A stretch of DNA of 64,000 nt, from positions 248,001 to 312,000 of the forward strand of contig JAKJXP020000001.1 of the NCBI GenBank assembly GCA_022225965.2. The letters are read 5' to 3'. Below the pieces are notes generated by a model. That model searched no databases. It was not told the origin of the DNA and saw only the letters and a program-made list of their open reading frames with translations. The DNA is from Diatrype stigma. Lineage: Eukaryota; Ascomycota; Sordariomycetes; Xylariales; Diatrypaceae. Shown here piece by piece: positions 43,027 through 55,129 of this stretch (position 1 is the stretch's first letter; each line of letters starts with the position of its first letter). A program made the translations under genes and the position numbers.

Positions 43027-43987
43027 TCAACCGATCGGCTTGAGCTTCTTCTTCTTCTTCTTCCCGGTACCGTCATCCCCGCCGCCGCCGCCGCCGCTAG
43101 CACCGGCCGAAGACCGGCCGCCCTTCTGGAACTGGCGCCAGCTGTCGATGCGCTGGTCGCGGGTGCTCTCCCAGTCCTGCTCGTGCTGGCGCTTGCGCTT
43201 GCGGTCCTGGTCCTCCTGGTCGGCGCGGCGCTGCTCGCGGCCCTCCTCCTGCATCTGGGCCTTCATCTGGCGCTTGCGGCGCATCTCGTTGTCGACGAGG
43301 ACCTCGCGGGCCTTGTCGCGCCAGGCGCGCGCGAACGCCGGGGTCTGCAGCTCGGGGCTGTCCACCGTCCACTTGTTCTCCCGGATCAGCAGCATGCGCG
43401 CGTCGGCGATGGCCTCGTCCAGCCGCTCCCGGTGCTTCTCGTCCATCAGCTCCGTCTGCGCCTTCTTCAGCCGGTCGAACGCCTCGGGCGCGAGCGGGTT
43501 CTTGGTCTTGTCCGGGTGGATCAGCAGCGACTTCTTCCGGTACACCAGCTTGATGTCCGACTCCGGCACGCCCGGCTGGAGGTCGAGCACCGCGTAGCTA
43601 CGTCATTGGTCAGCAGCAAGCTCTCCATGTGCGTAAGGTGTAGTGTATGGTAGCTGGAGGAGGAAGAATGGGGGGTCGCAGGCAGGGCTCTATCTGTCAG
43701 CGATCGGCTCGATGGGGGAGGGAGGTCGGCTTACGCATTGAGCCGGAATGCTTTCAAAATGCGATCGATTTCGGCATCCTACAATGCCCCAGTTAGTCGC
43801 AACGCTTATCCCATGATAACTCGGGGGGGCTTGCCTTGTCAAACTCCTTGGCCTCGGCTTCGAGTACGTCTAGAGCATCCTTGTCCTCAACTATTGGTTT
43901 GTCCTCGACCACTGGTTTATCTGCGACCACTGGTTTATCTGCGACCACTGGTTTATCTGCGACCGGCTTTGGTTCGGTGGCAGACAT
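43027..43987 (-). CDS. DNAJC8-like J-domain protein
   Basis: J-domain co-chaperone of the DNAJC8/Spf31 type, a group linked to spliceosomes. Exons: 43835-43987 (51 codons), 43735-43778 and 43027-43597; 255 residues. Intron 1 (43779-43834, 56 nt) has a GC donor, AAG|GCAAGC, with a perfect ACTAAC branch and TAG acceptor; no in-phase GT donor exists. Intron 2 (43598-43734) is GTAAGC...TAG. The J domain spans ~52-130 (DAEIDRILKAFRLNAYAVLDL, then IHPDKTKNP with HPD) and is followed by a long charged Arg/Lys/Gln/Glu coiled-coil-like region and a Lys-rich tail, as in DNAJC8. The N-terminus has five DKP(V/I)V(A/E) repeats of 18 bp that look recently expanded. Confidence 0.9.
43891..43969. repeat. 18-bp tandem repeat in J-protein exon 1
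   Basis: Four to five 18-bp units (GCGACCACTGGTTTATCT and variants) coding for VADKPV-like hexapeptides on the minus strand. The middle copies are identical, implying recent duplication. Confidence 0.85.
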
Positions 43988-44577
43988 CTTGGCCGTGATG
44001 GCGATGGGACGAAGCGTTGTGGCGAGTCAAGCCGTGAAGATGAATGAGGGACAGGTAAAGGCGATCGGTATGTGAAAGTGCATGAGTGCGGACTTCGGGG
44101 ACGCGGGTTAAGCGTTGAGTGATGGAGCCAGGAGGACCGAAGATGGACGGCACGGGCCCGCGGTGGTGGCAGGCGGTGGAACCCCTAACGTTACTACTAG
44201 GTACATACATACATACCTTGAGTACCTAGTCTAGCTAGTAGCCACCACCTAACCAGGCCTTGGTTTGCCTCCATTTGGCCTAATCACATACCTAGCTCGC
44301 TGACCTGCAGCGCTGATACGATGCGATAAGATCTACAGATCCCAAAAAAGTTCCTTATCGCCCGTCCCACATGAAGATGAAGATGAAGACCTACAGTTTA
44401 CAATAAACCGTCTACTGCCTACTTACTGACCTACATATATCCATACACCATGAATGCGAGATAGACAGCAGAAAGAAACAAGATCTGTATCTAAGAGCGT
44501 TGGAAATTCAAGGATTCAAGACCTCGCCAGAGCAGGCTCTTAGTGCGCCTCGCATCGCAAACACGGTCGTCGACAAA
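43988..44577. other. Divergent intergenic region (J-protein/DBP10)
   Basis: 590 bp shared upstream region with TACATACATACC and TACCTAG motifs at 44202-44240 and a GATGAA triple repeat at 44372-44390. No gene seen. Confidence 0.6.
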
Positions 44578-47500
44578 ATGTCACTGCGAAAACGACCGCG
44601 CGCGGTGTCCCCGGCCGTCTCTGAAAACGAAGTCGATATCCTAGGATCCCTATTCACAGACGATGCCGGTTTTGCGAACGGGAAGATCGAGGGCGGCGGC
44701 CCCCAGGATGGCTTTGGTTTCGATGCCGGTGAACTCTTCGACGGCGACGATGACGATGGCGACGAGGCATTCATTGCGCTCAAACAGGCGGCAGCATTCA
44801 GGAAGTCCAGCAACTTGAAAGGCAATACGGTCAAGAAGGGTGGTGGTTTTCAGGCTATGGGTTCGTCAGCGCAAGGGCTATATGAAGAAGACCACACGAA
44901 TCTGGGCTCAGTGTTCCTCATCTAACTCTGTTATAGGCCTTAGTCCGAATGTCCTACGCGCGATCACGAAGAAGGGCTTCAACGTTCCGACTCCCATTCA
45001 GCGCAAGACAATACCACTTATACTTGGTAAGACTATATCAATGGCCTCGGACGACATTTTATACAACGTCTAACTCAGTGAACAGAGCGGAAAGATGTGG
45101 TTGGCATGGCAAGAACCGGTTCTGGAAAGACTGCCGCCTTCGTCATACCAATGATCGAACGACTCAAGGCCCATAGCGCTATGTTTGGGGTAAGGGCTTT
45201 GATCCTCAGTCCTTCCCGTGAACTTGCGTTGCAGACCCTGCGCGTCGTCAAAGATTTCAGCAAAGGAACGGGCCTCAAGACGATATTGCTAGTTGGTGGT
45301 GATTCTCTCGAGGAGCAGTTCGCGTCCATGACCACCAACCCCGATATAATCATTGCGACCCCTGGTCGATTTTTGCATCTCAAGGTTGAGATGTCCCTTG
45401 ATCTCTCGGCCATGCAGTATGTTGTCTTCGATGAAGCAGATCGACTCTTCGAAATGGGTTTCGCCGCACAACTTACGGAAATTCTTCACGCTCTGCCATT
45501 TTCTAGGCAAACCTTGCTGTTCTCTGCCACTCTCCCCGCCTCTTTGGTTGAGTTTGCTCGGGCAGGATTACAAGATCCAAGTCTCGTTCGTCTGGACGCA
45601 GAAACAAAGGTGTCCCCCGATTTACAATCAGCCTACTTCAGTGTCAAGGGGGCTGAGAAGGAGGGTGCGTTACTCCACGTCTTGAACGATGTCATTCAGG
45701 TTCCCCTTGGTTCGCCGGATAGCGTCGGGCAAGAATCGGGAAAATCTTCGAAGAAAAGGAAGCGAGGATCAGATGCTCCTAGCGGGAGGGGAAAACCAAC
45801 AGAACATTCCACCATCGTCTTCGTTGCCACAAAGCACCACTGTGAATATCTGCAAGCCCTGCTTCTGAACCAGGGATTCTCGGTCTCCTGTGTCTACGGC
45901 TCCCTCGACCAAACGGCCCGGAAGGAACAAGTCGAAAACTTCCGACAGGGCCGCTCTAATATTCTTGTTGTTACTGATGTTGCTGCTAGAGGAATAGATA
46001 TTCCTATTCTCGCTAATGTCATCAACTATGATTTCCCACCACAGCCGAAGAGTAAGTGATTGAATCCACTGGCTTTCTTCTTCGAGTCTACCGCTTGAGT
46101 ACTTCTATCATTACTTTTCTAACCTATACTATGATAGTCTTCGTCCATCGTGTTGGTCGTACTGCTAGAGCAGGGCAAAAGGGGTGGAGTTACAGTCTCG
46201 TACGAGACATCGACGCACCGTATCTGCTAGATCTGCAGCTATTCTTGGGCAAGCGGCTGGTGCTTGGGAAAGAAGGAAGCAGCGACGCCCCTAACTTCGC
46301 CGAGGACATTGTGGTCGGGGCCGCGGTCCGCAGCAAGATCGAGAACAACGTCGAGTGGCTGAACAAGCTCCTCGGTGAGAGCGCCGACATCAGCGCCCTC
46401 CGGCGGGTGGCCGAGAAGGCCGAGAAGCTGTACCTGCGGACGCGTAACTCGGCGTCACACCAGAGCGCGCGGCGCGCCAAGGAGGTCGTGGCGTCCCGCG
46501 GCTGGATGCAGCTGCACCCCGTCTTCGGCGACGACGCGCTCGGCGACGCCGAGAACGCCCGCGCCGATATGCTCGCTAAGATCAGCGGCTTCAAGCCGCA
46601 GGAGACCATCTTCGAGGTCGGCCTCTCCTCCGGGAAGGGGGGCCGGGGCAAGAAAGCCGCCCAGCAGAACCACGCCGCTGAGGTCATGAAGACCATGAGA
46701 GGACGGTACGGCGCCCGCCAAACCGGCGGCAAGGACAAGGACCGCGAGGAAGATTCGGAGGCTTCGGAATATAACTCCGATGATGAGTCTCCGATACCTG
46801 CTGCTGGCATCGTCGGGGACGATGATGACGCAAATCCATTCGACGACAGTGACGAGGACGTGGAGGGCGAAGGGTCCGGTATGGATCTCGACGACGATGA
46901 TCACGATGATCACGATAAAGAAGATGATGATGACGACGATGACGACATGGAAGTCACCGTCTCAAACCACGCCGCGGCTAACAACAAAGCGCCCGACGAC
47001 CTCTCCGCCTGGCAGGACTCCGAGGTCTTCATGTCGTACACGCCCCGGACGGTCAACGCGGCCGAGGAGCGCGGGTACGGCGTGCACTCGGGCTCGTACA
47101 AGGGCGGCAGCGGCAGCGGCGCCAACTTCGTCGAGGCGGCGCGCGACGTGACCATGGACCTGGGCAACGACGAGGGCGCCAAGTCGTTCGGGGCCCCCGC
47201 CCGCGCCGGGTCCGGCATGCGCTGGGACAGCAAGAGCGCGCGCTACGTCAACCGCGCCAACGACATGGACGGGTCGCGCGAGACGGGCGGCAGCCGCGCC
47301 GGCAAGGGCCTGCGCATGATCCGCGGCGAGAGCGGCGTCAAGATCGCCGCCTCCTTCCAGAGCGGCCGCTTCGACCGCTGGAAGAAGTCCCAGCGCATCG
47401 GCCGCCTGCCGCGGGTGGGCGAGTTCGAGAGGCCCGTCCGCTTCCTCGGCAACGACGCCAGTGGTGGTGCTGGTGGTCCCGGAGCAGGGGAACCAGGAGC

Positions 47501-47963
47501 GGGCGGCCCCCGCTACAAGCACAAGATGGAGAAGGCGCCGAAGCAGGCCGACAAGTTCCGCGACGACTACGAGGTGCGGAAGCGCCGCGTCGCCGAGGCC
47601 AAGGAGAAGCGCGTCGGCCGGTTCCGCGATGGACCCGGGTCCCGTCGCGAGGTCAAGGGCGCCGATGACATACGCAGGGCGCGGATACTGGAGGAGCAGA
47701 AGAAGGAGAAGAACGCGAGGCCTTCTTCGGGTTCGTCGAAGAGGGGGGGAGGTGGAATGAGAGGCGGAGGCGGAGGCGGAGGGAGAGGCGGAGCAGGAAG
47801 AGGAGGTGGTGGTGGAGGAAGAGGAGCCAGTAGCGGAGGAAGAGGAGGCGGTGGTCGCGGCGGCGGCGGCGGAAGAGGGAGGGGAGGAGGTGGAGGAGGA
47901 GGGAGAGGAGGCGGAGGTGGGAGAGGAGGTGGAGGTGGGAGAGGGGGAGGGGGAAGGCGGTAA
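44578..47963 (+). CDS. DBP10: DEAD-box ATP-dependent RNA helicase Dbp10
   Basis: Nucleolar RNA helicase for 60S ribosomal subunit assembly. Four exons: 44578-44860, 44937-45026, 45086-46051, 46138-47963; introns of 76, 59 and 86 nt; 1054 residues. Q-motif region [19 protein letters not shown]...[10 protein letters not shown], Walker A ARTGSGKT (~133-140), PSREL, DEAD (~240-243), SAT (~271-273), and [10 protein letters not shown] (~450-459). The order and the GFxxMGLS start fit Dbp10, not other DEAD-box subfamilies. The C-terminal part has a DBP10CT-like block ([15 protein letters not shown]...) and a second basic region, and ends in a ~70-residue Gly/Arg (RGG) tail. Codons in exon 4 are strongly GC-rich. 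The first ATG in frame is 44578; the frame is open upstream without ATG. Confidence 0.95.
47740..47960. repeat. Gly/Arg codon repeat (RGG tail of DBP10)
   Basis: Purine-rich GGAGGA/GGAGGC/AGAGGA repeat coding for a Gly-rich tail with interspersed Arg. Low complexity and probably length-variable between strains. Confidence 0.85.
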
Positions 47964-48734
47964 AGGAAGGAAATTCTTCATCTACCTCTATATATATAGG
48001 TCCCTAGAACTATCAAACAAAGTAATATCAGGAATTGGGTACATTCTTCGAACGGTCGGTCTGGTCGCCCGGGATAAGTACTTAAGCTAGGGGTTATTTG
48101 GTGCTGTGCGATCCAAGGAATGTCTACAGAGATGCAAACCTCCCCGCCGCTCCCGCCAAAGAATACAATATACTTAATGTACCTTGACTAGACTTCATGA
48201 ACTAGATATGCTCAACCGCGGTTACGAAGTGATTCCTTCTGTCTCGTTATCCGTCGTCGTTTTTCATTACTTCTTTTCCTTCTTTTTTTACTGCAGCAGT
48301 TTCTAATCTAGTCCCCACACAGCCCCAATTACCCAAGGTCCAATACGAGAAGACCATATGAATTTGCATGCCTGCCGGATTCCCAGCGTCCTATTGATGA
48401 GATAATGATGAGTGATAGCACAGGACCTGAACCTGACCGACCAGGCGTTTTTTGTCTTCTTTCATCTGCTCTTCGCTTCGCTCTCGAGTGGTACGCGTGC
48501 GCTACGGTCCTAGTCGGAGTGATTACGGATCTAATAGTACATTGTGCTTTATGCCGCGTTTGACTACCATCATGTTGCTAGCTTCCTTTCCCGTTCCTTC
48601 GTTACCTCGCCATCTAGCCTTGGCCCCTAGCCTGAAATCTAGAAACCGGTTCCGGATCTGACCATCGTAGCGGCTTGCTTTGTCACCCACTCATTCGAGA
48701 TGTGCCATCGTTTTCAGCGATTCGTCAACTACGC
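47964..48734. other. Convergent intergenic region
   Basis: 3' flanks of DBP10 and RPN1. No gene or repeat of note seen. Confidence 0.6.
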
Positions 48735-51633
48735 TTATTTCCCATCTTCCCAATCAGGGTTCTAAGAAAACATGTTAGTGTATGTCATTGTGGAAGTGGG
48801 GACTAATATGATGCTCTTTTCTCACCTTGCGGAGAATAACGAGACCCTCCAGGGTGCTGCTGAGGCTGATGTACTCCTCATCCTCGAGCTCTGCGCGCTC
48901 TCCATAAGCCAGGAGAACTGGCGTGCTCTGCGTTTGCCAGCCGGTGATTGTCTTTGGGCGACCGGCCTGGCCAACGACGTCGACGGCCTGACCAACCCGG
49001 ACGTTCACAGTCAGCGGCTTGAGGTTCTCGTCGAGCGTGACGAGGAAGCGAGGGTGTATGGCAGTAACAAGAAAGTAGAGGAGGTAGTGGGAATTCGACG
49101 TGATGAACTGCTTGGCGTCGATCATGGCAACGAGGACGGCGAGCAGACCTGCAGCCGACACCCGGGACAGGACCTGACGGTCGGTGTGGAAGGGGTTCAG
49201 GGACATGGCGCCCTTGCCCATGTGAAGGAGGCCCTGGGCGATGCGGACCATGAATAGGGATTCCTGGTCTCTGTGGTAGTAGCTTGCAAGCTGTCGCAGG
49301 AGCTGAGCTAATCTGGCGTTGTTTGTACCAGCTCCCAGGAGACCCATAGCGAAAATGGCGTTGATGGCGACATCATTGTCATTATCGTGACTGTACCGAG
49401 ATAACGTGTCGTAAACCTTCATTTGAGGATTGCTGGGGCTGATGAGGCCCATGGCTAGAGGAACTGCACGTCGAATGTTCGCCTCACCATAGTGCATCAG
49501 GTGACCGAATTGTCGTAGCACCATCTCTTGACCCACATCTTCACCCATTGCAACCAGCGCGATACCAATGACTGCATATGATTGCAAGAGTTCATCGCCC
49601 TTCTTGTCATCCGAATCCTCGATATGCTCGTTGCAAATGTGCAAGAGTTCTTGGATCTTGAGCACGGCCCCGGTCCCCGCCCAGGCGCATATTTCCGCAA
49701 GGACGGCTGTGGGTCTGGCCATTGGATGGTCGACAACCTTCAGGGTCTCCAAGATGACGTCTACTTCCTCTTGCCGTCCGAAGAACAGAAGACCCAAACC
49801 GAGAGCTAAGAATCGCGTCCATTTGTCTGTCAGCTGGCTTTGGCGCTCTTCATCCATGAGCAAGGTCACAATGGCCTCGCTGACATCTGGATTTCCGGTG
49901 CCGACAAACGCTATTCCACAAGCCAGGGCAGCCATTGCAGAGATCTGCATGTCCTGGCTCGAGTTGCTGACAATAGGCAGTAGGATTTCTAGCAGTTCAT
50001 CCTTTTGTGAACCAGCATATGCTAGTCCAAGACCCATTATAGAAGCAGTCCGGATGAGAGGATTCTTATGCTCAAGCTTCTCCGTTTCGCCCAATAGCGC
50101 CAAGGCGGGCTCACTGTCAAGGCGGACGCCCGAGTTCATGATGCCGATGGCGAGCATAGCGCCAGCTTGGACTTCAGGCTCGTTGGCGTAGGTATACTTA
50201 TCGATCTTATCGAGGCCAGTCTCTACATCCCACATCAGGAGCGTGCCGAGCGATGCGACGGTGGAAGTCATGCCCTCGTCCTTAGTTTTCCAGAACCAAG
50301 CTTCCTGGCCGTCAACAAGCATCATCTTATCGTTTCCGAAACCGGCGTTGACAAAAGCGTTGACAAAACCGGCTGCGAGGTTATGTCTGGCGGAGTCCAG
50401 GTTCGTCATTCCAGCGACACGGCTGCTCTCCAGATGGCTCTTGTAGATATCCTCGGTAGTCTTGGGTTCGAGGACATTGAGTTCCTTGCCGAGGAATTTG
50501 AAATACTCCGATAGCTTCATGTTGCTCATTGCCTCGTCGATCTCTTGACTATCTTCGGCGCTCTCACCATCTCTGTCGTAAGTAAACCAAATTTTCTGGC
50601 GTCCGATCAGGAACGCCAACTGCTTCTTCAATGCTGAATCCGATGTGCCCTCAAAGTCCTCCCTTATGAGCGCAAAGTCATTAAGTCGTATCGCGAGGAC
50701 CATAGCCTGCGTGTACTCCTTATAAGTCTTGTATATGTCATGGGCGGTTCGCAGAAATTGCTCGTTGTCTGGATACATCAGGAGGTTGACCATGCTGACA
50801 AGATACAGGCAGACTCGGGAGTATGTGTTCTCATCGACGAACTTTGGTAATTGGTCGATGATCTCAAGCTCGCTCATCAAATCGACCGCATCTGCTTCGG
50901 CGTTGCTCTTCAGGAAGAGTGGGACGAGGATCAAAGCGAGGTCAACGAGGTCCTTCACGGGCTCGTCGTTCGTAACTCTTTTGCCGTAGACTTCGCCAAT
51001 CTCCAGCGCCAGATGGCGTGTGTACTCGTGACCCCAAGACTCGATATCTTGAGTGGTTGATTCCAAGCGGTACTTCAGGGTATCTTGTCGGTCTTCGTCC
51101 GAGAATGTCATGCCAATGACTGATAAGACGTCAGCCAACGACGACTTGTCTTCTCCCGCAGGCCAGTTCTCGTAGAGCTTCGTCAGCGTCTCGTAATGTG
51201 GTCTCAGGAACTTGAGGGGTTTCGGAACGGCCGTCATAGAAGATGTTGAGGTTTTGATAGAGGTCTTCATGTGCTCCAAGGCTGGTTTGTATAGCGATGC
51301 ATCTGACTCCTGCAAGACCGGTCAGCAATGTACTAGTGGCACAGAAGACATGAACATGGGAATCGCACTGTTAGGCGCTCGACGAGCATCTCTAGCTCAC
51401 TCTTGAGCTGCTGGTCCTCCTCGCTCAGGTCCTCCTCAGCTGTTATGTATTAGCGATACGGTCGAGATGTTGCGCAAAACCAAGCCGGCAGTTGACATAC
51501 AGCCATTCTTCTCCTCATCTTTCTTGCCATTAACCTGCCCATCCTTGGTCTTCTTAGTTTCGTCGACTTCCTTCTCGGCGGCTTTGCCTTTTCCCTTATC
51601 GGCCGACTTCGACGCTTCGTTGTTTTGCGCCAT
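48735..51633 (-). CDS. RPN1: 26S proteasome regulatory subunit Rpn1
   Basis: Largest-class non-ATPase subunit of the 19S base; docks ubiquitin-like shuttle receptors and Ubp6. Four exons: 51501-51633, 51369-51439, 48826-51309, 48735-48761; introns of 61, 59 and 64 nt; 904 residues. A Lys/Glu-rich start leads to SEEDLSEEDQQLKSELEMLVERL, then the helical N-domain and the proteasome/cyclosome repeats (for example ASIMGLGLAYAGS, ALACGIAFVGTG, AIFAMGLLGAG). The last exon is just nine codons, NPDWEDGK plus stop, completing the LEGLVILRKNPDW ending typical of Rpn1. Without that exon the frame ends at 48775 with an unrelated tail. Convergent with DBP10, divergent from MLH1. Confidence 0.97.
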
Positions 51634-52821
51634 AGTGGTTGGTGGGAAGGGAACGGCAGGAAAAGCTAGGCGGCTACTTGGTCAGGTCAAGGCAAATAAA
51701 TGCGATTACGATGACGTTTGGGTTCCAGGGTACAGTCCGCACCGCTCGGGTTGGGATTTACGAAGGGATAGAAAAAGAGAAACGTCCAAAGTTAGAAAAA
51801 TGAAGTGAGGGTGACTATTCAACAGCCCACTGTGGGAAAGATGGAAGGGGAAAGGGAGGGGGTTCCTGGTTGTACGTATTGGATCGCCAGACAGAAGTCG
51901 ATGTTGCAGGTAATAAGAAGATGGAGCTTCAAAGCTGAGGCGATGGCAGCTACCCAGTCAGCCAGTCCATGCAGGTGGCAGGCAGGAGGGTAGGTAGGTA
52001 AGAGGTTTACGCGAGGCTCTGCCGCCTAACGCCCGTCGGCCACGCTTAGCTCAAGGCTAGAAGTGGTCATAGCGGCTGGTTACTACGTAATTCTACTGGC
52101 TGGCTGGCATTAGGTAATCACGGTTGGTTTGGCGGGGCATACCTACATATATGTACATACATCCATGGATGCATACATCCACCAAATGAAATGCTTCTGA
52201 TACCCTAAGAATACTTCCATTGACTATAACCATTGCTTCATTTGATATCCTTCCGAGAAGTCTTGGCCATCTTTGTATAACAAGTCTTAGTCGCTTAATC
52301 TGAAATAAAAAATAACTAAACGCTCTCTGATAAACTGTTCCCGTCCCGAAGTCGGGTCCCTTCGAGAGCCCCGGGCCCTAACATATTGCGCTCGTGCAGC
52401 TGGGACCAAGTGCTAGCATCTGCTGGCGCGCTCGAGAACTCTCATATCAGGCAAGCACGGTGAACGGTTTACCCAGTCTGCACTTCCTTGGGGGTTGAAG
52501 GTTCTAGGCAATCTACAAATTCGAGTCACATGTGCATTAGGTATATGCGTTTCTTCTTTTCAAGGGGATAATTAGCTGCTTGGGTGTCGCCTGCCAACCT
52601 GCCAACCTGCCAAAACACCAAAGCCATTTCTGCTGAGACTATTGCAATAGCACCAGCAATAGCACCCGCAATAGCATCATACTCCTCTCATAATCTAGGC
52701 CACACCTAGGCCCTATGGTATCCGATTTACTTGTCCTGATAAACTCAGAACTCGACACGTCTAATCCAAGATTATAATTCCATTCATGTGAATTTACGCC
52801 AGTAATCCCGTCGGAGTCACC
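51634..52821. other. Divergent intergenic region (RPN1/MLH1)
   Basis: 1.2 kb shared upstream region. Contains GTAGGTAGGTAAG near 51990 and TACATATATGTACATACATCC near 52142. No consensus PACE element (GGTGGCAAA, the yeast Rpn4 site) was noticed. No gene seen; a minus frame at 52639-53055 overlaps MLH1 and is not credible. Confidence 0.55.
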
Positions 52822-55129
52822 ATGGAGGACGTCATGGACGTGGACGGACCGAGAGGTACTAAAAGAAAGGAGCCTGAGCCAGAGCCAGCCGAAACACTCA
52901 TAGATGAAAGCGCGCCTCGCCGTATCAAGGCAAGTTTGCCGAAAATAATCACAACCATCGGCTCTATATATGCTTACTTTGTTCTTGTGTAGGCCCTCGA
53001 TCAAGATGTGGTAAACAAGATCGCCGCAGGGGAGATCATTGTAGCGCCAGTGCATGCTTTGAAGGAGTTGATCGAGAACGCCGTCGATGCGGGATCAACT
53101 TCTTTGGAGATCTTAGTGAAAGATGGCGGGCTGAAGCTGTTACAAATAACTGATAATGGGCATGGGATAGATGTGAGCACACCCACCAACCCCTTTCCTG
53201 GGTAGCTACTGATGAGAGCATTAGAAAGAAGATTTGTCTATTCTCTGCGAAAGATTCACCACTTCAAAACTCAAGAAGTTCGAGGACTTGAGTAGCATCG
53301 GCACGTATGGGTTTCGAGGAGAGGCATTAGCCAGCATCAGCCACATTGCTCATCTGACCGTCACCACCAAGACGAAAGATTCCAACTGCGCATGGCGCGC
53401 GCACTATGATAGTGGAAAGCTATCACCAGCAAAGCCTGGTCAAACCCCTGATCCTAAACCCACTGCGGGGCGAAATGGCACTCAAATAGCTGTAGAAGAC
53501 CTGTTCTACAATGTGCCCACTCGTCGCAAGGCCTTTAGATCTGCTTCAGATGAGTACAACAAGATCATCGACATGGTTGGACGCTATTCGATTCATTGCG
53601 AGGGCGTTGCTTTCTCCTGCAAGAAGCATGGCGACTCAGGAACCTCCATCTCTGTCCAAACTCAGGCATCAACCATAGATCGCATACGACAAATACACGG
53701 CGGTAGTGTAGCTAATGAGCTTATTAAGTTCTCCACGTCTGATGACCGCTGGGGCTTCAAGGCATCTGGCTGGGCTACGAATGCAAACTACCACATCAAG
53801 AAAACCACACTCCTTCTCTTCATCAATCATCGTAGCGTAGAGTCTTCTCACATCAAGAAAGCCCTAGAACAGACTTATTCCACCTTCCTCCCGAAAAATG
53901 GCCATCCATTTGTATATCTCAGTCTGGAGATAGATCCGCAACGAGTCGACGTCAACATTCATCCTACCAAGCGAGAGGTCAACTTCCTGAACGAAGATGA
54001 GATCATCCAAGCCATTTGTGAGAATATCCGGGATAAATTAGCTGCGGTTGACACGAGTCGGACATTCATGACCCAGACACTCCTTCCCGGCAGCACTCTC
54101 CCTGACAGCAACCCCTTACAAGACCCTGAAGGCTCTTCGAAAACACCATCCACTACGCGAAAGACAGTTCGTCCTTACGAGAACAATCTTGTCCGAACAG
54201 ATGCTTCATTACGCAAGATTACTAGCATGTTTCCTTCTACCTCGCAGTCCCCAGCGCCAGGTGTATCAGGCGGCGATCCTTCAGACTCAGCCCCGGAACC
54301 CACATACGAACCGACAAACCGTGAACCCATCATCTGCCGCCTTACCAGCGTCCGTGATCTTCGGTCTGAAGTCCGAGATGATATGCATCACGAGCTAACG
54401 GAAATCTTCGCAAATCACACCTTCGTGGGTATCGTAGATGACCATCGCCGCCTAGCTGCCATTCAAGGGGGTGTCAGGCTCTTCCTCATTGACTACGGGC
54501 GGGCATGCTTTGAATTCTTCTACCAAGTCGGCCTCACGGACTTTGGAAATTTCGGAGTCATAAAATTCCAGCCCCCGCTTGATCTCCGTGGGGTTCTGAG
54601 GATTGCTGCAGAAAGCGAGAAAGCAAACGCGGCAGATGGCGAGCTAGCTGATGATGATGACTTTGATGTGGGCGAGGTAGTTGAAAGAGTAGCGGAGCAA
54701 TTGATCGAGCGGCGGGAAATGATGCTGGAGTACTTCAGCCTCGAGGTTTCTCCGACCGGTGAGCTACTGAGTATCCCTCTTCTGCTGAAAGGGTACAGTC
54801 CATCAATGGCAAAGCTACCGGGTTTCCTGCTGCGTCTAGGCCCACATGTAGACTGGACAGATGAGAAGTTATGCTTCGAGTCGTTCTTACGCGAACTAGC
54901 AACCTACTATGTTCCAGAACAACTTCCATCCCTGCCTGGAAATGATCAGGTGGAAGAGGACATACCAGACGAGATCAAGGCGCGAAGGGCTCATGTCCGT
55001 CGTGCCATTGAACATGTCCTATTCCCGGCGTTCAAGGCGAGGCTTGTAGCCACCAAGTCTTTCATGAAAACGGGCGTTTTGGAGTTAGCCAACCTGAAGG
55101 GGCTATACAGGGTGTTCGAGAGGTGCTGA
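52822..55129 (+). CDS. MLH1: DNA mismatch repair protein Mlh1 (MutL family)
   Basis: Common subunit of all eukaryotic MutL complexes, partner of Pms1. Exons: 52822-52929 (36 codons), 52993-53172 (60 codons), 53225-55129; 730 residues. Intron 1 (52930-52992, 63 nt) has a GC donor, AAG|GCAAGT, with TAG acceptor; the only nearby GT donors give the wrong phase. Intron 2 (53173-53224) is GTGAGC...TAG. GHKL ATPase: Glu61 in KELIEN, DNGHGI (90-95), GFRGEAL (125-131), and [21 protein letters not shown] variable linker follows, then the Mlh1-specific C-terminal domain ending exactly in FERC, the invariant Mlh1 terminus that completes Pms1's metal site. The start region ([18 protein letters not shown]) is short and acidic/basic, as usual. 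Confidence 0.97.

Noticed and set aside
46962..47981. 339-codon frame antisense to DBP10 exon 4
   Set aside because: Arises from GC-rich codons and the Gly/Arg repeat of DBP10; low-complexity Ser/Pro/Ala translation without family resemblance.
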